Shown piece after piece: positions 37,565 to 47,579 of a stretch of DNA of 64,000 nt. Origin of the DNA: CBDCUW01 sp963734865 (GTDB lineage: Bacteria > Planctomycetota > Planctomycetia > Pirellulales > Pirellulaceae). Numbering within the stretch: the first letter of the stretch is position 1; every line of letters starts with the position of its first letter. The stretch lies in NCBI GenBank assembly GCA_963734865.1, contig CAVTIV010000013.1, forward strand, positions 1 through 64,000. Direction: 5' to 3'. The notes below the pieces were generated by a model. The model saw only the letters and a program-made list of their open reading frames with translations. It had not been told where the DNA came from and made no database searches. The position numbers and the translations under genes were made by a program.

Positions 37565-39797
37565 ATGAATCGACAGCTCTTTTTTCTTCTTTCCTACGGA
37601 GTGCTGATGCTTCCTGCAATGACGGCATCGGCTCAAGAACCGCTCCATGTTCAACTTCAGTACCAGCGTGAGAGCGAGCGTCAGCCGGGCAACTACGTTA
37701 CGGCTTTACGAAAAGAATCGTGGAAACCATCCGAAACTGCGATCATCGTTTGTGACACCTGGGATTTGCATCATTGCCTGAATGCTGTGCGGCGATTAGA
37801 GCAGTTTGCTCCACGTCTGAATGACGTCTTGATCCAGGCGAGAAAGCAGGGAGTCACGATCATCCACGCGCCAAGTGATTGCATGGATGCCTACAGCAAC
37901 CATCCCGCTCGTGCACGCGCAATCTCCGCTCCCACGGCGCAGTACCTGCCGTATGACATTGCCTGCTGGTGTTCGGCGATCCCGGCAGAGGAAGCCGCGG
38001 TCTACCCGATCGATCAGTCGGACGGCGGCGAAGACGACGATCCCGATGAACACGCGAAGTGGCAGGCGCAACTGAAATCGATGGGACGCAATCCGGCCAC
38101 ACCATGGAAGCAACAGTCACCATTGATCACGATCGACGAGAACTCCGATTACATCAGCGATCGAGGCGAGGAGGTCTGGAACATCCTGCAGCACAAGGGA
38201 ATCAACAACGTGATCCTTGCCGGAGTACACACCAACATGTGCGTACTCGGCCGGCCCTTCGGGCTTCGACAAATGGCTCGCAACGGAAAGAACGTGGTCT
38301 TGATGCGTGACCTGACCGACACGATGTACAACCCACAAAGTTGGCCCTATGTCAGCCACTTCGAAGGGACTCGTCGAGTGATCGCACACGTCGAGCGGTT
38401 CGTCTGTCCCACGATCACCAGCAATCAATTGATTGGTGGCCAACCGTTTCGCTTCCAGGGTGACAGCGGATCCGATGAACCGACCGCGAAGCCAGATCCC
38501 CAAGATTACCAACGACACTGGACCACCGTTACCGTTCCTCACGTTGACAGCGACCTTGGCTCGCTGACCGAGGGCCAGTCAAATTGGTATCGGTCCGTCG
38601 TGCGGATACCCGAACAATGGTTAAAAAGCGGTCTGGCTGTGCTGGTTCATGAACGACCTGAGCACGTTCAAGCTTGGTGGAACGGACGCGAATTGGCGTC
38701 GGTTGCCGAAGGGAACAGCAGGAAATTCGAGGTCCCAACGGATGCGATCGAACCGGACGACGCAAACCTATTGGTGCTTCGATTCAATGGCAGCGGCGAT
38801 TCGCATCGGATGCAGCTCGCTCCCCTGCTGCGTTCGGGAACGCATGAACTGCCGCTTAGGGGACAATGGCAGTTTCGCATCGGTGCGGACCCTCGTTTCT
38901 CATCGATGCCGCTGCCGGCAAAGTTCGGTGGCTCCGCCGATGTGGTGTTTTCCCCCGCGGAGCCACTGTGGACGCCGAGGCCGTTGACACGCGTTGGCGA
39001 GTTCACGCCCGGCATCGAAGGTCCCGCATGCGACCGTGATGGCAACGTCTTTGCCGTTAACTATGGCAGCCAAGGAACGATCGGCAGGGTAACGCCCAGC
39101 GGCGATGGTGAACTTTTCATCCGACTGCCGCCAGAGAGCATTGGCAACGGAATTCGGTTCGCACCCGATGGCACGTTTTTCGTCGCCGACTACACGGGGC
39201 ACAACGTCTTGCGAGTCGATCCGGTGACCCGCAAGATCACCGTGCACGCGCATTCGGATCAGATGAACCAGCCCAACGATCTGGCGATTGCACCCGATGG
39301 AAAAACGCTTTATGCCAGCGACCCAAATTGGTCTCAAGGCACCGGACAGTTGTGGCGGATCGACGATGACGGCTCGCTGACACGATTGGCAGAGAACATG
39401 GGGACGACCAACGGGATCGAGGTCAGTCCCGACGGAAAGACGCTTTATGTCAACGAGTCAAAGCAACGCAACGTGTGGGCATTCACGATCAACGCTGATC
39501 GTACGCTTGGTCGACAAACGTCTGCTGCGCAAGTTTGATGATCACGGATTCGATGGCATGCGATGCGATGTCGACGGAAACTTGTACATCACCCGGCACG
39601 GCAAAGGAACGGTCGTGAAGATGTCACCCGATGGCGAGATCATCCGTGAAATACCTGTGCTCGGCAGCAAACCATCCAACCTCTGCTTCGGCGGCCCTGA
39701 CGGTCGGACTGTGTATGTGACCGAAGTTGACTCCACTCGATTGGTCAGCTTTCGTGTCGACCGGCCGGGCAGAAGCTGGGTTCGGCCGCAGCGGTAG
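37565..39797 (+). CDS. Cysteine hydrolase/sugar-binding/SMP-30 fusion, frameshifted
   Basis: Exported three-module protein of about 743 residues. A signal peptide (LLSYGVLMLPAMTASAQ) precedes an isochorismatase-like cysteine hydrolase with Asp in IIVCDTWDLHH and the nucleophile Cys in GVHTNMCVLGR. A beta-sandwich similar to the sugar-binding domain of glycoside hydrolase 2 (SNWYRSVVRIPEQWL, VLVHERPEHVQAWWNG) follows. The rest is an SMP-30/gluconolactonase beta-propeller (EGPACDRDGNVFAVNYG, NGIRFAPDGTFFVADY, LAIAPDGKTLYASD). The frame changes near 39512; deleting one G gives DRTLVDKRLLRKFDDHGF and continues to 39797. The combination suggests lactone or amide hydrolysis of a sugar derivative. 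Confidence 0.78.
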
Positions 39798-39801
39798 CAA
39801 C

Positions 39802-41331
39802 CTACTGCGGACAGCCAACGGCACGTTCGATCTGGGCGACGGTCCCGGCGAGACTCGCTTCGATGCGTGCCAGTTGGGTCTCGAACATCAGCAATTCCCG
39901 ATACGTTTCGATCACCGTGAAGAAATCGGTCCGCCCACCGCGATAGTCGGCGATCGACAGTTTTAGCGTGTCTTCGATGCGCGGGATGATTCGTTGTTGA
40001 TAGATCCCGCGTTGCTCAACCAACGCATCGGCTTGGGCAAGCAGTCGACGAAGCTTTCCGTACAGGGCGTCACGTTCGGCTTCGAGCCGTTGCGTGCTGC
40101 TGCTGGTTCGATGGGCTGCCTCTCGAACCCCGGCATCAATCTTGTCACGCCAGATTGGCAGCGACGTCGCGACCGTGAAGCTGATGTTGTCGTGCCCGTT
40201 CGCGACGGGGCTGATGGCGTTATTGTTATCGTTGATCAGGCCCCAGTTCACGCCGAACTGAAGATCCGGATATTGTTGCAGACAGGCGAGCCGTTGCTTC
40301 TGGCGATCGCGCTCAACTTCCCACGCCAGGCCCTTCAACTCTGGATTGCATTTTTCCGCTGAAGCGATCAATTGATCCAGTTGCTCGGGGACGTTCGTCA
40401 TACCGATCTCTGCGCTGGCCTCGGGGACCAGCGTCCTGGGTTGTTGAACGAGTGCCGCGAGGTCGGCTTGGGCGACTCGCTTTTGCTTGCTCAGACTGAT
40501 GATTTGATCGGCGAGCCGATCCGCTTCGAGTTCTGCGCGCAACAGGTCTTGCTGCGTCCCACCGCTGCGGTAACGGGCTTCGGCGACCCTGGTCAAGTCA
40601 TCGATAACGTCTTGCGTTTCCTCGACGATCGTGATCGCTCGCGTGGCGTACCAGACTTCGTAATAGGCCAACCGAACCGATTCGGCGATCTCGCGTTCGA
40701 TCCGCTCGACTTCAGCCTGAGCGACCTGCACTTCGCGGCTGGCGATCGCGGCTTTCGTTCTCCGTTTGTCCGGCCATGGCACGGCTTGTGACAGTGACAT
40801 CTGGTTGCCGACGCGTCCGGCTGCCGTTTGCAATGCCTGGTTATGCAACGGCCAAAAGTTATTGCTGAACACGGGATCGGGCAATGCACGGACTTGAGCG
40901 ATCACGTTGGTTGCCGCTGCGACTCTCTGGCGGGCCGCTCGAATCTTGGGATGATTGGCCAAGGCAAGGCCGACAAAGTGCTCGGCCGGCTGTCGATCCT
41001 CGGCAACCGCCATTTCCGTCGCTTCGACCGCCATCGCGGAGTTGTCGTCTGTCATCGTGATGATCGGCGACGCAAATACAATCGGCTCGCGATAGGCGAC
41101 CGCTTGTACGTCCATGTTGTCACTCGGACGAATATCCTGCACAACCATGGACCGATCTTCGCCGGACCCGTCATCCGCTTGTCGCCGCTCGCCTTGCTGG
41201 GCCACCAAATCGGCTGCTTCCCTGCGCACCGTTGAAACGCATCCACCAGCACTTACGAACATCAGGACGGCAGCAAAAAGCTGTCTTTGACGATGAGAAT
41301 TGCTCGTCGCCGACGTGGATCGCATATTCAT
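39802..41331 (-). CDS. TolC/CusC-like outer-membrane efflux lipoprotein
   Basis: Outer-membrane factor of a tripartite efflux system, 509 residues. The signal ends in a lipobox (SAGGC), so it is a lipoprotein as in CusC/OprM. Long helical stretches typical of the alpha-barrel are visible in two halves (PKIRAARQRVAAATNVIAQVRAL; LKGLAWEVERDRQKQRLACLQQ and later AQADALVEQRGIYQQRI). No membrane-fusion or RND partner is encoded beside it in the window, so it may serve a system elsewhere. It is convergent with the SMP-30 fusion, only 4 nt apart. Confidence 0.85.
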   Translation of the reverse strand: MNMRSTSATSNSHRQRQLFAAVLMFVSAGGCVSTVRREAADLVAQQGERRQADDGSGEDRSMVVQDIRPSDNMDVQAVAYREPIVFASPIITMTDDNSAMAVEATEMAVAEDRQPAEHFVGLALANHPKIRAARQRVAAATNVIAQVRALPDPVFSNNFWPLHNQALQTAAGRVGNQMSLSQAVPWPDKRRTKAAIASREVQVAQAEVERIEREIAESVRLAYYEVWYATRAITIVEETQDVIDDLTRVAEARYRSGGTQQDLLRAELEADRLADQIISLSKQKRVAQADLAALVQQPRTLVPEASAEIGMTNVPEQLDQLIASAEKCNPELKGLAWEVERDRQKQRLACLQQYPDLQFGVNWGLINDNNNAISPVANGHDNISFTVATSLPIWRDKIDAGVREAAHRTSSSTQRLEAERDALYGKLRRLLAQADALVEQRGIYQQRIIPRIEDTLKLSIADYRGGRTDFFTVIETYRELLMFETQLARIEASLAGTVAQIERAVGCPQ

Positions 41332-41735
41332 GTGACTCCGGGCGTGGTCAAATCGGACAAAGTCGGCTGGATGCTGCGCTACGCCGATGGTGCTAGCCGC
41401 GGGTCTTGCGTCGGAAATCCATTGCCTCCGTCTTTGAGATGCGTTGCTAGCATGATCGGCTCTCTCGGGTGTGCCCTCCTGTTTCGAATCGGTAGTCCAT
41501 GTGCGGGATCCGTCGTCTCGAACGTTTCCGCGGGATCAAACGATCCGCGCGGATAGAGCGGTACTTCGGCTAGTTATCGGGGCTGTGCCACGTGGCACTT
41601 CCGACGAATTCGCCTTGCCGTCAATCTTTGCCTGATCGTCGTATTGAACGCGGTGTCGCCGTCCCGGTCATCCGATCACCAGGCCGGGCGGCGACAGACG
41701 GGAGCAGACCGCCGCGATCATTGGCTGCGACGTGA
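41332..41735. other. Intergenic region with a palindrome
   Basis: 404 bp between the TolC-like and ThuA genes, with no convincing gene on either strand. The notable item is the 14-bp perfect palindrome at 41585-41598. Confidence 0.5.
41585..41598. promoter_or_regulatory. 14-bp palindrome GTGCCACGTGGCAC
   Basis: A perfect 14-bp palindrome with a CACGTG core, about 255 bp upstream of the TolC-like gene start and 138 bp past the ThuA stop. It could be an operator; only one site was found and no regulator gene is adjacent. Confidence 0.25.
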
Positions 41736-42620
41736 TCATTTGGTCGGATTGGCGTAGGCTGCCGCCGGTTTTCCGTCGTCACCAAGATTCCCGGTTGCCC
41801 ACAGCAATCCGCGAGTGACCAAATCCAGGTAACGCTCATCGCCCACCGTATCGTTGTTGTGGCCCAGGGTTGTACTGAAGATCTTCGTTTTCTTGGGTCC
41901 ATACACGTTCGTCCACACGACAGCGGCTGTTTCTTCACGCGGTCGATCGCCTGAGCCTTCCGTCAAGTCGCGCTTACGTGGCTGCTGTAATTGCTTGCCG
42001 CTGGCCAGGACGTGCGTATTGCCGAACACGCGGACATTGTTGTACAGCTCCTCATTGATCGTGGTCCAATTTTTGAAGCCGTGCGTGATCGGATGATCGG
42101 CATCGACATAGCTGACGTCGATCGGCGACTGCGGTCCATGGCCCGTCGATTGGACGCCAATCATCTCATACCAGCCGGCATTGTCGGCACCAAGTTCGAC
42201 CGGTTGACGGAAATCGCCCCACCGGTAGCTGTGCATCGCACAGTGCAGATTTACCGCCGGCACACCATTTCGATGGGCATCCAGAATTCGATTCACGTAC
42301 GGCTTTTCCGTTACGGATGCCGAACATTCGTCATGCACCACGACGTCGTAAGCATTCGCCCAATCGCTCGATTCGTAAATCTCAAAAGTCGTATCGGTAC
42401 TCTTGTTGGGGTTGAATACAACCGTCACGACGGCATGGATGCGTTCTTCGATACCATTCTTTAGCAGTTTCGTTTGTGTCGCGTAATCGTGGCAACAGCC
42501 CCCCGCCACAAGCAGGACCTTCAGCGGCGGCGCCTTGGTTGCACTGTCCTGAGCGGTGGCCAAGCCAGGACCCACCAGCAGTCCTAAAACCGTAACCAGA
42601 AGCATGAAGTGGTGTCGCAT
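41736..42620 (-). CDS. ThuA-like domain protein
   Basis: Exported protein of 294 residues with the class-I-glutamine-amidotransferase-like fold of ThuA (trehalose utilisation). The ATG at 42620 gives a standard signal (MLLVTVLGLLVGPGLATA). Family features are KVLLVAGGCCHDY, the DVVVHDECSASV strand, GVPAVNLHCAMHSYR and the C-terminal HNNDTVGDERYLDLVTRGLLWA. In planctomycetes these proteins accompany sugar-degradation genes and are probably hydrolases or isomerases of sugar derivatives. The precise reaction is unknown. Confidence 0.82.
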   Translation of the reverse strand: MRHHFMLLVTVLGLLVGPGLATAQDSATKAPPLKVLLVAGGCCHDYATQTKLLKNGIEERIHAVVTVVFNPNKSTDTTFEIYESSDWANAYDVVVHDECSASVTEKPYVNRILDAHRNGVPAVNLHCAMHSYRWGDFRQPVELGADNAGWYEMIGVQSTGHGPQSPIDVSYVDADHPITHGFKNWTTINEELYNNVRVFGNTHVLASGKQLQQPRKRDLTEGSGDRPREETAAVVWTNVYGPKKTKIFSTTLGHNNDTVGDERYLDLVTRGLLWATGNLGDDGKPAAAYANPTK

Positions 42621-42692
42621 GGGAATCGTGACTCGATCGAGGATTACCCGCGAAACCGCCACGGGATTGTGACGGCATCGGCCGGGTACAGG

Positions 42693-42869
42693 CTACCCAT
42701 CATACCAAGCGTACCGGGCGTCAATCAGATCCTGACACTTCTCCATGCCAAGAAACTGATGCTGACCAGGACCGTCGGCATCACCCCAAAGACCAACAGA
42801 TTCTTCATTTGCGAATCGTGCCCCGACCACCAGAATCGCCAGACCAAACAATAACAAGAGATAGGCCAT
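42693..42869 (-). CDS. Small single-pass membrane protein, 58 residues
   Basis: A short ORF with a strongly hydrophobic N-terminal helix (AYLLLLFGLAILVVG, residues 2-16) followed by a hydrophilic tail ending KCQDLIDARYAWYDG. It lies in an otherwise empty 690-bp region upstream of, and co-directional with, the ThuA gene. No good Shine-Dalgarno is visible, so it is a prediction based on amino-acid pattern: one clean membrane helix, normal codon use and a plausible stop. Confidence 0.4.
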   Translation of the reverse strand: MAYLLLLFGLAILVVGARFANEESVGLWGDADGPGQHQFLGMEKCQDLIDARYAWYDG

Positions 42870-43313
42870 GCTGGCCGAAAGTGCTCTCAGGTGACGATGT
42901 CCGCAAGCGATCGCAAGTATTCAACGGACTACGCCCCGTTTGAATAGCTGGCACCGCAGTAGGCGACCCTTGACCAGGCAGAGCCGCACCTTCACGACGA
43001 CCTTGATCCATCAGCCAATATGCGAATGCGACATCAGCTTGAGCGGTATCTGAGAGGCGCGTCCAACCAGTGCATTCGTCACTGGACCGAGCATTGCCGA
43101 GGGAGTGGAGAATACCGCAGGACCACACTCGCGCCAGGAGCAAACTTGACATTGATCGACGCCATCGCTGCTTTACAGTCGAATGGACGCGGTCGTGAAC
43201 TGCCGCTCAATCGCTTGGCGCGCAAGAGGTTGCGTCATGTCGCAGACAACGCCAAAATGCTTCATTCGGGGCCCGCTTAAAAGCCGGTTTTCTTGGGAAG
43301 GGATTTTCTGGCT
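42870..43313. other. Intergenic region, nothing recognised
   Basis: 444 bp without a convincing gene. Open frames on both strands encode arginine-rich, low-similarity sequences that look like shadows. Promoters for the small membrane protein (minus) and the next gene (plus) should lie here. Confidence 0.45.
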
Positions 43314-43991
43314 ATGAATCGAACCGCCACAGCAGTCATCCTGGTCACCGTCGCCTTTGGAAATTTGGGCAATGCCGAGCAGTGGACCAGCACGTTTCCC
43401 GTGAACAAGGACAACCTGATCAGCGTCGGCGCAAACCCGTTCTTTGTGCTGCAACCCGGTTACAGCCTGCATTACAAGAGTGGTCACGAAACACTTGCGA
43501 TCACCGTCCTGGCGGAAACCAAGACAGTCGATGGCGTTGAAACCAGAGTGGTCGAAGAACGCGAAGAAAAGAATGGGCAGTTGGTCGAGGTTTCGCGCAA
43601 TTACTTCGCGATCGACAAGACGACCAACGACCTCTACTACTTCGGCGAGGACGTGGACATCTACAAAGGCGGCAAAATCGTGTCGCACGACGGGGCCTGG
43701 CTGTCGGGCGTCAACGGCGCCACGTTCGGCATGATGATGCCCGGCAAGCCACAGCAGGGTGACAAGTTTTATCAGGAGCACGCTCCGCAAAGGGCGATGG
43801 ATCGATGTGAGATCATTGCCACGGACGCTCATTTGAAAACTCCCGCGGGAGAGTTCAAGGGCTGCCTTCACGTTCGGGAAACGAGCGCGATCGAGTCGGG
43901 CACGAGCGACAAACTCTACGCCCCGGGAGTCGGATTGATCCAGGACGAAGACTGCTTGCTCGTCAAGGTCGTGCGGGCAAACTCGCGGTAA
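43314..43991 (+). CDS. Secreted hypothetical protein
   Basis: A 225-residue exported protein. The ATG at about 43314 has GGAAGGG around 10 bases upstream, and gives a signal peptide (ATAVILVTVAFGNLGNAEQ). The mature part is beta-rich with repeated KTVDGVETRVVEEREEKNGQLVEV and later YAPGVGLIQDEDCLLVKV, resembling planctomycete beta-strand proteins of the DUF3108-like shape. I do not recognise a family with confidence and infer only a secreted beta-barrel or sheet fold. It is followed by the M56 peptidase scar. Confidence 0.65.
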   Translation: MNRTATAVILVTVAFGNLGNAEQWTSTFPVNKDNLISVGANPFFVLQPGYSLHYKSGHETLAITVLAETKTVDGVETRVVEEREEKNGQLVEVSRNYFAIDKTTNDLYYFGEDVDIYKGGKIVSHDGAWLSGVNGATFGMMMPGKPQQGDKFYQEHAPQRAMDRCEIIATDAHLKTPAGEFKGCLHVRETSAIESGTSDKLYAPGVGLIQDEDCLLVKVVRANSR

Positions 43992-44178
43992 AGGAGACGC
44001 GGTTCGCCAGCGATCCGGGGATCGCGCCATTGCCCGTGGCCGCCACGCACATGAAACGCGACGGTACACCCCGTTTCTTTGACGTGTTCATTACCAACAC
44101 GAAAGGAAATATCTCTATCGGGCAAGCGTCCGGCGACCTGATTGCGTCCGCACAGAGAGCCGATCGTTCCTCGATCGT

Positions 44179-44352
44179 GTGTTTGAAAGGGAAGTCGATG
44201 GACTGAGTGTACCTGCCGTCTTCGGTTTGTCGAGACACACGATCTGTTTGCCGCCGGCAGCGGTCTCGCAATTGTCGGGCGACGAACTTCATTGGGTATT
44301 GATGCATGAGATTGCCCACATCAAGCGACGCGATTCGCTTGCGATAAATGTC
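44179..44352 (+). pseudogene. M56/BlaR1-type peptidase fragment
   Basis: About 58 residues of an integral-membrane zinc metallopeptidase of the BlaR1/MecR1 (M56) group: PAVFGLSRHTICLPPAAV, then the HExxH motif in VLMHEIAHIKRRDSLAINV. The similarity stops abruptly after LAINV at 44352, about 12 bases before the 3' end of the convergent sulfatase gene. Neither the N-terminal helices nor a sensor domain follow. It is a truncated relic of a sensor-protease gene, whose usual BlaI-like repressor partner is not nearby. Confidence 0.65.
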
Positions 44353-44364
44353 ACAACTGCGAGT

Positions 44365-45736
44365 TCACGGCGTGGCTCCGTCAGGACGACCGCGTCGATT
44401 GGCCCGGACGATCCTTTCCCATTGCTCATACTTGCGCTGAAGCCGATCGAACTCGCTGGTCCGAATATTTTTTAAGTCGTTACGTTCGGCGATGTCTTTG
44501 GATAAATCAAAAAGGTGTGCCTGCTCGCGTCCACCAACCTCTTCGGCCACATATTTCAGCACGCCCTCTCGGACGCCCTTCCAGATTCGATTGCCTCTCT
44601 GCTTACGCCAGTAAAGCGTTCGATCGAAATCTTCCTCTCTGTCAACGATGTGTTGAATGATGTCAATGCCTTCGAGCGGCTTGCCGAGTTGTGGTTTCGC
44701 GCCCGCCAGTTCGGCGATGGATCGAGTGAAATCGAACGTGATACAGGGTTGATCGCTGACAACGCCGGCAGGAATGTGTCCCGGCCAGCGGATGATCCCC
44801 GGCACGCGAATGCCCCCTTCCAAAGTCGACCCCTTGATTCCCGATAGCGGTGTGTTCCGAGCACTGCGCAGTCCCGCCATTGTCACTGGCGAAAATGACC
44901 ACCGTGTCGTTAGCAACTCCGTTCTCTTCGAGTGCTTGCAGCAGATCGCCAATCCGGCGGTCCATGTGTTCGATCATGGCGATGTAAGTCTGTGGCGGTG
45001 CGCTGCCCTGATTCCACAATGGCGAATCGAGCGGCAGAGGATTGTCACGGTAATCCTGCGGACCTTGAAATGGCACATGAGGACACGTGTATGGCAGGTA
45101 AAGAAAAAATGGCTTTACCGAGTCTCGCTTATCCAGGAAACGTATCGCATCATCGGTGATCAAGTCCGTGAAGTAGCCGTCTCGTGAAACGGGTTGACCG
45201 TCAAGAAACAAGTTGTAACCGGCGACGTCGTCGAGATAGTGAAAGTAATCCATGCCGCCGCCGATGCAATAGAATGCGTGATCGAACCCGTGATGATTGG
45301 GCGAGAATTTTGGTTCGTAGCCGAGATGCCACTTGCCGCACAACGCGGTCGAATAGCCCACCGCTTTGAGAGCCTTGCCGATCGTGGGCTCTTCGACGGG
45401 CAATCCCAGATCGTTCGTCTCGCGAAGTCGGATCGCATCGTCATAGCGTCCGACGTTGCCAGTGCCGATCGCGCACTCAAGTCCACCGATCCACTGCTGA
45501 TATCGGCCAGTCAACAGCGCCGCTCGCGTTGGCGTGCATTCGGCGCCGTTGGCGTAGTGACTGGTGAAGCGAACCCCTTGCTTGGCCAGTTGATCCAAAA
45601 TCGGCGTCTCGATTTCTTCACGGCCGTAGCAGCCTAAGTCACCGTAGCCGAGATCGTCCGCCAAAATGAAGACAAAATTGGGACGATCACGGTCGGCTGC
45701 GTTGAGAAATCCGCTGTTTGTGCAGATGATCAGCAC
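44365..45736 (-). CDS. Sulfatase (arylsulfatase A-like), frameshifted
   Basis: Formylglycine sulfatase. From the apparent GTG start at 45736 the N-terminus is short and hydrophobic (LIICTNSGFLNA) before DRPNFVFILADDLGYGDLG. The formylglycine motif is CTPTRAA, followed by CGKWHLGYEPKF and the metal motif FASDNGG. Directly after that motif the reading frame changes (near 44862): the rest, from RSARNTPLSGIKGSTLEGG to the stop at 44365, is in another frame. A single-base shift restores a normal protein of about 456 residues. Its 3' end abuts the M56 fragment. Confidence 0.83.
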
Positions 45737-45894
45737 TACCAGACAAATCGAGTCGTGGATGGTTCGAAATCTTCATCATGATGCTGCTCGCTCCATTCGG
45801 TCGGCAGGTTGCGGTCATTGGATCCACTCGCCGAAATACGGTTGATCACGAGGTCGTCTACCGGTAACTTGCCAGGACCTTCCGTCGATCGACT

Positions 45895-46092
45895 CTAAAT
45901 CTCGACTTCCTGCGCGTCGACCGGCAGTTCGCGGCTCATCCACAACGGCGTGGCGACGAACCAGCCAATCGTGCCGGCCAACGCGGTCCACTTCACAATG
46001 TCGAGACCTACCACACCTGCATCGTACAGCAGACAGGGGAGCGTCACGGCACCCAGAGCAAGAATTGAAATGATCTTCGCGAGGGTATTCAT
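45895..46092 (-). CDS. Small two-helix membrane protein beside permease
   Basis: A 65-residue hydrophobic protein with two predicted membrane helices (IISILALGAVTLPCLLYDAG and KWTALAGTIGWFVATPLW) and an acidic C-terminus ending EVEI. AAGGA lies about 10 bases before its ATG. It starts 32 nt after the NCS1 permease stop on the same strand. Small membrane proteins of this size next to sodium or proton symporters often act as helper subunits, so an accessory role for the permease is a reasonable inference. Confidence 0.7.
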   Translation of the reverse strand: MNTLAKIISILALGAVTLPCLLYDAGVVGLDIVKWTALAGTIGWFVATPLWMSRELPVDAQEVEI

Positions 46093-46124
46093 AGGAGACA
46101 GTCCTTGAAATTGGAATGGATTTG

Positions 46125-47549
46125 CTAAGCGGACAATGGCTCGGCGGTGGCCTTCTGAATGAGCTTGCTGAGCACGAGATAAATCGCACCACAGGCAATC
46201 CAACACGGAATCACGGCATATGCCGGGAACAACCCCTGTGCGATAATCAGATACACTCCCACGGACACTGGCAGCAGCCAGGCAAGCATCACCGCGACAT
46301 TGACCGACGTCCCGTTGTGGATCGCGTATTCGTCTCGCAACCCAAACTTCTTCATCAAGTAAAAGTCGACGAAGATCACCGCACCCATCGGGCCAAGCAC
46401 GGTCCCGTAGGTCCCAACGAACCCCAGTAGCTGAGCCGAAAGATTTGGGAACGCTCCGGCAATGGTCGCGACGGCACCGGCAAGCAACGTCATCGCAGTC
46501 CGCGAAGTTCCTGGCAGCGTTCCTTGAAAGGCCAGGCCCGCGCGATAAATCGTCGGATTCGCCGTCGTCCACCCTGCGATCACGACGCAGATGATTCCGG
46601 CCCATCCGAGTGATTGAAATGCGAGTACGCCGGGATTGGCGGTCACCTTGTCGTCGGCCCCGAGCGCGAGTGACGGGTGGATCTTGATCAGCGCAGCGAG
46701 CAGCAATCCGGCGGCGATCCATGCCATGTAGTGCCCCAGAAACATTCCGATCGATGGTGCCCAGCCCGATGACCTGCTTCGTGCGAAGCGGAAAATCGAA
46801 AGATCGGCCATCCCGAAGTGCATTGCTCCATTGCACAGCCAGGCGAAGGCGACAATCTGCCAGAAATCGAACGTTTGACGACCGTTCTTTTCTTGCACAA
46901 AGGCAATCGCGTCGGTCCAAAACTTGCCCTCCGATAGGGCGGCCATGTTGGTCGCTTCCAGTTGAGTCAACGAGACGATCCCGCAAGCTGCAAACACGGC
47001 AATCATCCACGGTGCCGCGATATTTGCTACGCGGGCAACGCGTTCGTAACCGCCCGCCGCGACCAACGTGATCACGATGCCGACAACGACAACCAATCCC
47101 GTGAACGACCGATTGCCGAAACCAAGCATGGCATCCGGCACGTCGAACGTGATCTGCAACGGAACACCAACCGCCGAGGCCGAAACCGTGACCATGGCCC
47201 CCGCCAAAAAGCAAAACAGCAAACCATTGACGAGATTGTAAAGCTTGACCAGCGACCCACCAGCGATCCGCTCGAGTTGATAATACAGCGTCATTCGCTT
47301 CGCCATCGCGATCGGCGTGACCAAATATCGCCAAGTGAGCACGGCCAGGGCATTACCGAGTAGCAACCCAAGAATCAAATCCTGCAAACTCGCGCCGGCG
47401 GCAAGAAACAACGGCCCGATCATGAATTCCGTTCCAGCGGTGTGTTCGCCCGCATACATTCCCCAAAATTTACCGGCACCCAACAACGCCGATTCCGGAA
47501 CCGGTTCGCGTTCAAATTCTCCGCCCAAATCTGAATTCTCTTCACTCAT
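46125..47549 (-). CDS. NCS1-type (cytosine/purine permease-like) transporter
   Basis: Inner-membrane symporter of 474 residues with about 12 hydrophobic helices. The start region FWGMYAGEHTAGTEFMIGPLFLAAG and mid-segments NGAMHFGMADLSIFRFAR and GWTTANPTIYRAGLAFQG resemble the NCS1/CodB family of nucleobase and related transporters. It is encoded 30 nt downstream of L-rhamnose isomerase and 32 nt upstream of a small membrane protein on the same strand, so despite its family its substrate may be a sugar or sugar product. This substrate reassignment is inference from context. Confidence 0.82.
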   Translation of the reverse strand: MSEENSDLGGEFEREPVPESALLGAGKFWGMYAGEHTAGTEFMIGPLFLAAGASLQDLILGLLLGNALAVLTWRYLVTPIAMAKRMTLYYQLERIAGGSLVKLYNLVNGLLFCFLAGAMVTVSASAVGVPLQITFDVPDAMLGFGNRSFTGLVVVVGIVITLVAAGGYERVARVANIAAPWMIAVFAACGIVSLTQLEATNMAALSEGKFWTDAIAFVQEKNGRQTFDFWQIVAFAWLCNGAMHFGMADLSIFRFARSRSSGWAPSIGMFLGHYMAWIAAGLLLAALIKIHPSLALGADDKVTANPGVLAFQSLGWAGIICVVIAGWTTANPTIYRAGLAFQGTLPGTSRTAMTLLAGAVATIAGAFPNLSAQLLGFVGTYGTVLGPMGAVIFVDFYLMKKFGLRDEYAIHNGTSVNVAVMLAWLLPVSVGVYLIIAQGLFPAYAVIPCWIACGAIYLVLSKLIQKATAEPLSA

Positions 47550-47579
47550 TGAAATGACTCCTCGCGATACCGCAGCAGA

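Noticed and set aside
43992..44178. Readable plus-strand frame between the 43.3-kb hypothetical gene and the M56 fragment (KETRFASDPGIAPLP to KGKSMD)
   Set aside because: It may be a frameshifted tail of either neighbour, but no family features allow a decision, and no independent start signal is seen.
46093..47334. Long arginine-rich frame overlapping the NCS1 permease, in frame with the small membrane protein
   Set aside because: It is a shadow of the permease in another frame; only its last 65 codons (45895-46092) have protein-like sequence and their own start.
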